Shown in pieces: positions 33,584 through 40,977 of a stretch of 64,000 nt of DNA; position 1 is the stretch's first letter, and each line of letters opens with the position of its first letter. This DNA is from Nitrospira tepida (GTDB taxonomy: Bacteria > Nitrospirota > Nitrospiria > Nitrospirales > Nitrospiraceae): positions 496,001 through 560,000 of the forward strand of contig NZ_OX365700.1 of NCBI RefSeq assembly GCF_947241125.1. The letters are read 5' to 3'. The position numbers and the translations under genes are program-made. The notes beneath the pieces were generated by a model. That model ran no database searches, was not told where the DNA came from, and saw only the letters and a list, made by a program, of their open reading frames with translations.

Positions 33584-34288
33584 ATGATTCAGATCCGTGA
33601 TCTGGTGATGCAGCTTTCGGGCGGCGGCCACACGCTCACGGTGTTGGACGGCATCTCACTGGAGATTCCGGATAAACAAACCGTCGCAATTGTCGGGCCT
33701 TCAGGGAGCGGAAAATCGACGTTGCTGGGGCTCATCGCCGGTCTCGACCGTCCTACGGCCGGGTCGATTCAGATCGACGGCATCGAGATCACCGACATGC
33801 CGGAGGCGGAACTGGCTCGGTTCCGCCGCGAGAAGATCGGCTATGTATTCCAATCGTTTCACCTGATTCCTACCTTGACGGCGGTCGAGAACGTCGCGGT
33901 TCCTTTGGAGTTGAGCGGCGTCGCGGACGCCGTCGAGCGCGCAGAGGCACTGCTGGATGCCGTGGGGCTCGGCGATCGGCGGGGCCACTATCCAGTCCAA
34001 CTGTCAGGCGGCGAGCAGCAGCGGGTGGCGGTGGCACGGGCCTTTGCCTGCCGCCCGCCGATCCTGTTGGCCGACGAACCCACCGGAAATTTGGACTCGG
34101 TCAACGGGCGCCACGTCATGGAGCTGCTGCTCGCGCTCCACCGCGATGCGGGGACGACGCTAATCCTCGTGACGCATGAACCCCAGTTGGCAAGCCGCAT
34201 GGGACGGATCATTTCGCTTCGGGACGGACGGATGGCCTCCGACGACGTTTCTCGGGGCGACCCCATGAGCCAGGAGCAGCTTCGATGA
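33584..34288 (+). CDS. ybbA: ABC transporter ATP-binding protein (YbbA/LolD type)
   Basis: 234 aa. Walker A GPSGSGKST, ABC signature LSGGEQQRVAVARAFA, Walker B ILLADEPTGNLD and His-switch VTHE are all intact. This is the MacB/LolD/FtsE-like class that drives membrane-spanning 'mechanotransmission' rather than import. GGAG precedes the ATG. The stop overlaps the permease start (ATGA, 34285-34288), so the two form one complex. A TATAAT at 33540-33545 lies in the shared divergent promoter region. Confidence 0.94.
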   Translation: MIQIRDLVMQLSGGGHTLTVLDGISLEIPDKQTVAIVGPSGSGKSTLLGLIAGLDRPTAGSIQIDGIEITDMPEAELARFRREKIGYVFQSFHLIPTLTAVENVAVPLELSGVADAVERAEALLDAVGLGDRRGHYPVQLSGGEQQRVAVARAFACRPPILLADEPTGNLDSVNGRHVMELLLALHRDAGTTLILVTHEPQLASRMGRIISLRDGRMASDDVSRGDPMSQEQLR

Positions 34289-36945
34289 TGGGATTCTCCT
34301 CTCGCATGGCCTGGCGGGAGACCCGCGCCGGCTGGCGGCACTTCCTGTTTTTTCTGGTCTGCATCGCCGTCGGCGTCGGCGCCTTGGTCACCGTGAGCGT
34401 GTTCGCCGCGAACGTCGAGCGGACCATCACGCGCGAAGCCAGAAGCCTGATGGGCGGCGACATCGAGGTGCGCCTCTCCCGTCCCATCACTGTCGAGGGG
34501 CGTCAGGTGCTCGATTCGCTGGCCGAGCGCGGCATCGCCGTCACGCATGCCAGCGAGCTGATTGCCATGGCCGCTGTTCAGGCGACCGCCGACCTGCCGC
34601 GGCCGAGCCAGATGTCCCAGGTGGTGGAACTCAAGGCGGTCGAACCGACCTATCCCCTCTACGGCCAGGTTGGACTCGACCCCGATCGCCCGCTCCATGA
34701 TCTGCTGGCGGTCGCCTCATGCGGAGCGATGTCCTGCCATGGCGCGGTGGTCCAGGAGTCGTTGCTCATTCGCCTGGGCCTTCGGCCAGGCCAGCACCTC
34801 AAAATCGGAGAGGAACTGTTCGCGATCACCGGCCTTCTGAGGAAGGAGCCGGATCGCATGGCCAACGCGTTCAGTCTGGGACCCCGGGTGATGATTTCCC
34901 AGGAAGGGCTGGCGGCGGCAGGCCTCGTCAAGCCCGGCAGCCGCGTGCGGGAGCGTTATCTCCTGCGCATTCCGCCGGGATCGGCGGTGATGTCGCTGGT
35001 GCACGAGCTGCGCGGTCGGCTGGACAAGGACCAGGCCAGAGTGTCGTCTTCTCAAGACGCCCAGCCCCAACTGAAACGGTTCCTGGACCAGATGGGGCGG
35101 TATCTCGGCCTCGTCGGGCTGACCGCCCTCTTCGTCGGGGGTATTGGCGTGGCGACGACGGTCCACGCGTTCATGCGCGAGAAGATGGCGACCATCGCCA
35201 TCATGAAGACCCTTGGGGCGACCACAGCCGTCATCATCGGGATCTATCTCCGTCAAGTGCTCCTGCTCGCCCTGTTGGGGAGCTTGCTCGGCGCCGCCGT
35301 CGGGCTGGGCTTGCAGCAGGTCATGCCCGGGTTCGTCAAGACCGCGTTTGCGATCGACCTGCTGGAGCAGATCGATTTCGGCGCTACGGTGAGCTGGTCC
35401 AGCCTGCTGGTTGTGGTGAAGGGTATTGTGTTGGGGCTGTTGACCGCGATCCTGTTTACGATCTGGCCGCTGCTGCGGGTGCGCGAGATCCGGCCGGTCG
35501 TGATCCTGCGGCGTGATCTGGCGGCGATGAAACAGGTGCAGGAGGCCGGCCATCGGGGCGGGTTGGTCGGAGGCTGGGGGGCATATGATGGAGTTTCGAT
35601 CGCGGCAGCGGCCGTCATCGCCCTCGGACTCGGCCTGTTGGCTGTGTGGCAGGCCGGCTCCTGGACCGTAGGACTGCTCTACGCGATGGGGCTGCTCGCC
35701 GCGGTTCTGGTCCTGCTGGGATCGGCGCGCGTCCTGATATCGCTTGTGCGACGGATGCCTCGTCCGCGGTCGCTGCCGTTGCGGCAAGCGCTGGGGAATC
35801 TTCACCGGCCGGGCAGCCAAACGATCGGCATCATGGTCGCCATCGGGCTGGCCTTGATGGTGACGGCCACGGTCTCGATTCTTGAGCGGGCCCTGGTCGA
35901 ACAGGTGGTCACGAACCGGCCGGACGACGCGCCGACCTTCTTCTTCATCGATATCCAGCCGGATCAACGGGAGGGGGTGTTGGATCTTATCCACAGACAA
36001 ACCGGCACGCTGGACCTGGATGCGATTCCGCTGGTGCGATCCCGTCTGGCCAGCGTCAACGGACAGCCGGTCAAGGCTGAAGAGGATGCCGGCGCCTCCC
36101 CGGCCGATCGCGAAGAGCGGCGGAAAAACTGGTACCTCACAAGGGAGTATGTGCTGACCTTTGCCGAAGCCCTTCCCAAGGGGAATGAATTGATCAAGGG
36201 AACCTGGTGGCCGGCCGGACTTGTTCCCGAGAAGCCGCTGATCTCGATCGAGGAAGAAGCTGCCAAGTATTTGGAACTCGACGTCGGGTCCACGGTTGAG
36301 ATGGAAATCCAGGGCGCCGTGGTGGCGGCGGAGGTCAGCAGCATCCGCAAGGTGGAATGGGGAAATTTCACGACCAACTTTTACATGATTCTGTCGCCGG
36401 GCAGCCTCGAGGGCGCTCCCTTCACCTATGTCGCCACGGCCCGTGTCAGGCCGGAGCAGGAGGTGCCGCTGCAGCAGGCGATGGTGCGGGCGTTTCCCAA
36501 TGTCACGGCCATCAACATCGGCGACGTGCTCGACAGCTTCACCGCGATGTTGGATCGGCTGGCCATGGCCATTCGCGCGGTCGCGCTGTTCTCCGTCCTG
36601 TCCGGAGCCGTCGTGATGGGCGCGGCCCTCTCCGCCACCAGGTACCGGCGCTTGTATGAGTCGGTCGTGTTCAAGGCTCTGGGAGCGACACGCGGGCTCC
36701 TGCTCCGGTCCTTCGCGTCCGAGTATGCGCTTCTCGGATTGGCGGCGGGCCTGATCGGGGTCGTGCTGGCGAATGTCTTGTCCTGGGGCGTGCTGCGGTT
36801 CCTCTTCGAGTTGGCCTGGTCGTTTCATCCCGCGGTCGTGGGATTGAGTCTGGCCTCCACCGTCGGGCTGACCCTGGCTGTCGGATTTGTCAGCACGTTC
36901 CGGCTGTTGGGTCAGCGTCCCCTCCCGGTCCTGCGCCATGAGTGA
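34285..36945 (+). CDS. ybbP: ABC transporter permease, YbbP-like (two FtsX domains)
   Basis: 886 aa. N-terminal transmembrane helix (HFLFFLVCIAVGVGALVTV), a periplasmic domain to about residue 270, three helices of a first FtsX domain (270-400), then two further helices, a second periplasmic domain, and a C-terminal FtsX domain (about 760-880). Length and order match the YbbP/DUF214 class. It pairs with the ATPase encoded just upstream. With the divergent TesA-like gene the set suggests extraction or removal of lipids or lipid-linked products at the inner membrane, by analogy only. Confidence 0.9.
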   Translation: MMGFSSRMAWRETRAGWRHFLFFLVCIAVGVGALVTVSVFAANVERTITREARSLMGGDIEVRLSRPITVEGRQVLDSLAERGIAVTHASELIAMAAVQATADLPRPSQMSQVVELKAVEPTYPLYGQVGLDPDRPLHDLLAVASCGAMSCHGAVVQESLLIRLGLRPGQHLKIGEELFAITGLLRKEPDRMANAFSLGPRVMISQEGLAAAGLVKPGSRVRERYLLRIPPGSAVMSLVHELRGRLDKDQARVSSSQDAQPQLKRFLDQMGRYLGLVGLTALFVGGIGVATTVHAFMREKMATIAIMKTLGATTAVIIGIYLRQVLLLALLGSLLGAAVGLGLQQVMPGFVKTAFAIDLLEQIDFGATVSWSSLLVVVKGIVLGLLTAILFTIWPLLRVREIRPVVILRRDLAAMKQVQEAGHRGGLVGGWGAYDGVSIAAAAVIALGLGLLAVWQAGSWTVGLLYAMGLLAAVLVLLGSARVLISLVRRMPRPRSLPLRQALGNLHRPGSQTIGIMVAIGLALMVTATVSILERALVEQVVTNRPDDAPTFFFIDIQPDQREGVLDLIHRQTGTLDLDAIPLVRSRLASVNGQPVKAEEDAGASPADREERRKNWYLTREYVLTFAEALPKGNELIKGTWWPAGLVPEKPLISIEEEAAKYLELDVGSTVEMEIQGAVVAAEVSSIRKVEWGNFTTNFYMILSPGSLEGAPFTYVATARVRPEQEVPLQQAMVRAFPNVTAINIGDVLDSFTAMLDRLAMAIRAVALFSVLSGAVVMGAALSATRYRRLYESVVFKALGATRGLLLRSFASEYALLGLAAGLIGVVLANVLSWGVLRFLFELAWSFHPAVVGLSLASTVGLTLAVGFVSTFRLLGQRPLPVLRHE

Positions 36946-36973
36946 GCGGCTTACAGGACGGGCTACCGTCTCT

Positions 36974-37062
36974 CGTCATTCGTCAAACGTGGGGGAGTGC
37001 AGATCTTCGCATCCTGTCCCGGCACTGACGTTCGATTGAGGACTGACGTTTGACGCATGACG
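36974..37062. repeat. Inverted repeat of the CGTCA/TGACG family
   Basis: Arms CGTCATTCGTCAAACGT (36974-36990) and ACGTTTGACGCATGACG (37046-37062) match at 16 of 17 positions. It lies between two convergent genes and shares its core with the repeats in both nxrA-nxrB spacers. It may serve as a bidirectional terminator. Confidence 0.7.
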
Positions 37063-37138
37063 TCGAAACCGGAGGCGGCCACCAGGGGCATTCCAAGAGC
37101 GACTGGTTTCCGGCTGGCGGAATTTCCAGATAGTACTC

Positions 37139-37633
37139 TTAGAGCGGGGCGTTGTAGAGATGGAGGTCGACGAGGCGACGAATGCGGCGCTCCTCGCTGC
37201 GGAGCAGATTGACAAAGCGAAGTCCGAGCCCCGCTCGTGCGTGCGAACGGACGATGGCGCAGTCGATGGTGATGGGGAAGGTCGAAGGCGAAGGCTGAAA
37301 CTCCAGCGAGACCGGCGTGCCGAGCGGAAGGCGCCGGCCGGTTCTGATGAGACAGCCTCGGATCGAGAGGTTCGCGATCGTTCCGTGCTCGGGCTGTTGT
37401 GCCTCCGGCTCCCGTTCCAGCCGAAACCAGGCCGGACACCTCACAGGGACTCGTTCGTAGTTTCGCCGCTGACTCTTGCGGTAGCGGCCAAGCCAGGCGC
37501 GAAAGCGGTGTCCGCATAATTGGCACCGAACCGGGTACAGGGCCAGCACTTCCAAGAGGCGGTCCACCCGGCTTCGAAACGGCGCGAGCCGGAGCTTGGT
37601 CGTGCGGCATCGCGGGCATCGGCGCTGCGGCAT
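37139..37633 (-). CDS. Zinc-ribbon plus PilZ domain protein
   Basis: 164 aa. An N-terminal zinc ribbon has two knuckles (CPRC at 6-9 and CQLC at about 37-40), followed by a PilZ domain with the c-di-GMP-binding RxxxR (RRNYERVPVR) and the (D/N)xSxxG motif (NLSIRGC). It therefore probably binds cyclic di-GMP. The zinc ribbon fused to PilZ points to an adaptor that changes partner with c-di-GMP level. It stands alone; no cyclase or phosphodiesterase is nearby. Confidence 0.85.
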   Translation of the reverse strand: MPQRRCPRCRTTKLRLAPFRSRVDRLLEVLALYPVRCQLCGHRFRAWLGRYRKSQRRNYERVPVRCPAWFRLEREPEAQQPEHGTIANLSIRGCLIRTGRRLPLGTPVSLEFQPSPSTFPITIDCAIVRSHARAGLGLRFVNLLRSEERRIRRLVDLHLYNAPL

Positions 37634-37784
37634 GATGTCGGACCCCCTTGGCGATGAAATGGCTGAGATTCGTTGGTGCCTGTTTTGCAGGGTACGGTAC
37701 TCGGTTGTGTCCGGCCAATCCCCTGGATGGGAGGGGCGGGACAGTCGGCGTGACCGGGTCGGAACTCAGACGTGAGAGGCGAGG

Positions 37785-40700
37785 TCAATTAAGCGTCAGA
37801 AGGGCTTTGCTGCCCTGGACCGCCTCGGTCCCCTCCCCCTCGCCAGTTTTGGGAGCCGTCACGAAGACCCGTTCCGGTTCAATCTCGCCGTGGTCGATGA
37901 GGTAATTGTGAACAATCTCGGCCCGATCCTTCCGTAACTGCTCGAAGTCCTGTTCGGTGACCGGTTGCTTCTCAAGCAATGCCTGTTCCATGTCGGCCAG
38001 CGAGGGTCCGTCCGGCTGAGGTGTCCCATCCGCGGGTGGAGTCTCCTCAGGCCGATTGCGCGATGGCTTGGCCGCCGGAGTCGTCTTATCCTTCCCGCCG
38101 AACGGGTTCAGACGCGCCAGAAAATCCCAAAATCCAGACTGTGGCTTGGGAGGAGGGGGAAGATTCTCCAGAGTGATCTCTGCCTCGGGAGGGGCGTTCT
38201 GGGTCGCCACGGTCAGGGCTTCGTAGGTCTCCCGTACCATCCGTTCATATTCGAGCTCATCCAAGACCAAATCGTCGCTGGAGACCGCTTGGGCCTGCTC
38301 CGGGGGCATGGCCTTGAGCTTCTTCTCCTTGAAGAACCGGCGGAGCTTGGCGCGGGCGATGCCCAGCCGATCCTGCTGTTGGTCATAGGTCGCGCTCACT
38401 TCGAGGTTCAACGACGGCCGTTCAGCAAGCGCCTTGGCCAACTTGGCCAGCTTGTCCCGCTCCTCGTCTGTCAACATGGCGCTCCCGGCTGTAAAGGCGA
38501 TTTCCTTCAGCTCGTCGCCTCCGCCGACCACCGATCCCAGTAACGCGAAGGGAGAGGTGGCCACTTTCTCGAGAATATTGACAAACGCCCGCAGGATTAC
38601 GCGGCCGAGGGTGAAGTCCGGATCATCCAGGCTTCCGTTGACCGGGACATCGAGGTTGATCTGGCCCTTCCGGTCCTTGAGCACGGCCAAGGCCAATTTG
38701 ATCGGCAGCGAGGTGGCGTCCGGGCTGTCAGTTTTTTCTCCCAAAGTCAGTTGATCGACCACCACGACATTGTCTCCTGCAAGTTGGCGGTCGGCGACCT
38801 TGTACTTGAGGTCGAGCGAGAGCTTCCCCTTTTCGATGGGGTATCCCACGTACTTTCCGCTGTAGGCGGAGAACGCGGGGACGTCATAGCCCTTCAAGGC
38901 CACCACGAGATCGAGCAGGGGATTCTTGCTGTGCGCTCTGAAATCGCCCGTGATTCTGATCGGCGCGCGGTTGTCGGCCTTCGCCGTCAGATCGATCGTC
39001 GTCTTGGCTTGGCCGGGAAGCGCGAAGCCCGTGATCCGGCCGGTCAGTTGCTGGATACCGGTTGAGACGGCCGGCTGGATCGAGCGGTCGGTAAAGGTGA
39101 AGCCGCCATTCTCGATGACAAAGGCCTTGATCGCCAGACGGAGTGGCTCTTCCGCCTCGGTTTGCTTAGGTGTCGGCGGTCTGTCGGCGCCCCGATCCCG
39201 GACGAGGGTTGCGAGATTCATCTGCCCGTCCTTGCCGATGGTCCCGATCCCTTGGAAATTCTTGAGGTGCACCTGATCGATCCGGATCGCTGTCGGGGAA
39301 AGGGCCGCCTGGAGTCCGCTCAGCCGCAGCCCGTCCCACTTCACGAGGAGATCGGACGTTCGCTCGTCTCGCAGGGCCAGTTGATTGAGGGCCATGTCGC
39401 CGACGAAACGAAGCAGCGGCTGCTTGGGGGCGGCGGCTCCATAGGTGAGGCTGCCGTGCCATTGAAGGTAGCCGCTCGCTACTTGTGCTTGGGCCTGTTC
39501 CGACAGATACGGTTGGAGCGGCCATAGTTCGAAGTCCTTGAGCGTTGTTTCAAGCTCTGCCTGCATCGGCGAATGGTGCAGGGTGCCGGAAATGGTGAGG
39601 GTGCCTTTCTCCGCCCAGCGGAGCGACGCGGCCGTTTGAATCGGCTGATCCTCCGGATAGGCCACGTCCTTCACATCGAGGCTGATCTGGTCAATGAGCA
39701 GTTGGGCCGGCGTCGCCGGGACCTGATCGAAGACGGAGAGGGTAAAGTTATCCAGGTGCAACCGGCTCAGTTGGATGTGCCAAGGTGGCTGGGTTTCGCT
39801 GGATGACGGGCGCGTCTCGGTTTCAGACTGAACCTCAGGGGACGGGGGCGAGGGGGGCGACTCAGGCTGCTGAACGATCAGTTTCTGGAAGTTCAGCCGC
39901 CCGTCCTTGTCTCGATGCGCGAAGAAGGAGCCGTCCGCCAGAGCAATCTCGTCCACGGCGATCGTGCGCTGGGTGAAGTCGGCCGAAATGCCCTGTACGG
40001 AGAGGTGGGGCAGCGACGAGCGGACCTCCTGGCTGTCGGGGTCGGCGACGATCAAGTGCTTCAGGTCAAAGGCGCCCCGTTGCACGTCCAGCACCAGCGG
40101 CTCCTGCCCGAGATCGACGTGATAGTCGAACGACAGCCCGACCAGCCCATCCAGAATCTGCCCTCGGAAGTGATCGAGGTAGTAGGGCGCGAAACTGTTG
40201 ATCTGGACGCCTGCAATCGCGATGGTGCCTGAGGATTTCAAGGGATCCACGGAGAAGTGTCCGGACCAGGAGACGGACGTGTCCGGATCCATGCGCGCGG
40301 TAAAGGTATGGGGACTGCTGGCGTCCGGCTCGGTCGTAAAGTTGGTGACCAGAAAATGTACCGGCCCGATGCGGGTTTGATAGGGCACCGGTTGCGTGAG
40401 ATCGTCGAAGGTCGCCGTGCCCTCTTCGATCGCGAGCCTGGCGATTCGGATGGTCGGCGGCCGAGACGGAGGCGCCGGTTCAGCCGTGTCCGAGGGGCGC
40501 TCCTCATGCGGTTGATCCGAGCGGAGGATATTGGCGAAGTTGGCCTTCCCGCCCTTCTCGAGAATCACGCTCAGCGAGGGGCGTTTCAGCGAGATGTCGC
40601 TGAGATTCAAACTGCGCTGGAAGAGGGAGGAGAGTTGGAAGTTGACGAACAACTCTCCAAATGACGCGAACTCTTCTCCGGTAGGCTCAGTGACCTGGAA

Positions 40701-40892
40701 GCCGGTGATCCTGAGAGACAGAGCGTAGGGATTAAAATCAATCGCATGGATGGACACCCGCCGATGGAGCACCGGCGGCAGCTTGGCTTCCAGTTGGGAT
40801 TTGAGGACGGCGGGAACGACAAAGAAGCCGACAACCGTATAGAGCAGGAGGAGACCGGACAGGATGACGAGCCATTTGGTTCTCCTGGGCAT
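37785..40892 (-). CDS. DUF748 / AsmA-like envelope protein
   Basis: 1035 aa from ATG 40892, preceded by GAGGG at 8 nt; an upstream TTG (40934) lacks a site. One N-terminal membrane anchor (WLVILSGLLLLYTVVGFFVV) is followed by long repeated beta-rich DUF748 regions that typify AsmA-like proteins spanning the periplasm. A low-complexity Pro-rich segment lies near residues 950-990. The C-terminus (RKDRAEIVHNYLIDHGEIEPERVFV) resembles an OmpA-like end. AsmA-like proteins are bridges for phospholipid traffic to the outer membrane; that role is assigned by family. Confidence 0.85.
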   Translation of the reverse strand: MPRRTKWLVILSGLLLLYTVVGFFVVPAVLKSQLEAKLPPVLHRRVSIHAIDFNPYALSLRITGFQVTEPTGEEFASFGELFVNFQLSSLFQRSLNLSDISLKRPSLSVILEKGGKANFANILRSDQPHEERPSDTAEPAPPSRPPTIRIARLAIEEGTATFDDLTQPVPYQTRIGPVHFLVTNFTTEPDASSPHTFTARMDPDTSVSWSGHFSVDPLKSSGTIAIAGVQINSFAPYYLDHFRGQILDGLVGLSFDYHVDLGQEPLVLDVQRGAFDLKHLIVADPDSQEVRSSLPHLSVQGISADFTQRTIAVDEIALADGSFFAHRDKDGRLNFQKLIVQQPESPPSPPSPEVQSETETRPSSSETQPPWHIQLSRLHLDNFTLSVFDQVPATPAQLLIDQISLDVKDVAYPEDQPIQTAASLRWAEKGTLTISGTLHHSPMQAELETTLKDFELWPLQPYLSEQAQAQVASGYLQWHGSLTYGAAAPKQPLLRFVGDMALNQLALRDERTSDLLVKWDGLRLSGLQAALSPTAIRIDQVHLKNFQGIGTIGKDGQMNLATLVRDRGADRPPTPKQTEAEEPLRLAIKAFVIENGGFTFTDRSIQPAVSTGIQQLTGRITGFALPGQAKTTIDLTAKADNRAPIRITGDFRAHSKNPLLDLVVALKGYDVPAFSAYSGKYVGYPIEKGKLSLDLKYKVADRQLAGDNVVVVDQLTLGEKTDSPDATSLPIKLALAVLKDRKGQINLDVPVNGSLDDPDFTLGRVILRAFVNILEKVATSPFALLGSVVGGGDELKEIAFTAGSAMLTDEERDKLAKLAKALAERPSLNLEVSATYDQQQDRLGIARAKLRRFFKEKKLKAMPPEQAQAVSSDDLVLDELEYERMVRETYEALTVATQNAPPEAEITLENLPPPPKPQSGFWDFLARLNPFGGKDKTTPAAKPSRNRPEETPPADGTPQPDGPSLADMEQALLEKQPVTEQDFEQLRKDRAEIVHNYLIDHGEIEPERVFVTAPKTGEGEGTEAVQGSKALLTLN

Positions 40893-40977
40893 GGCAATCC
40901 CTCGGTAACCCGCCGGCGAGGTGGCTGATGACAAAGCTCATGATAAATCACGGATGGACACAACGGCAATCGCGAAA

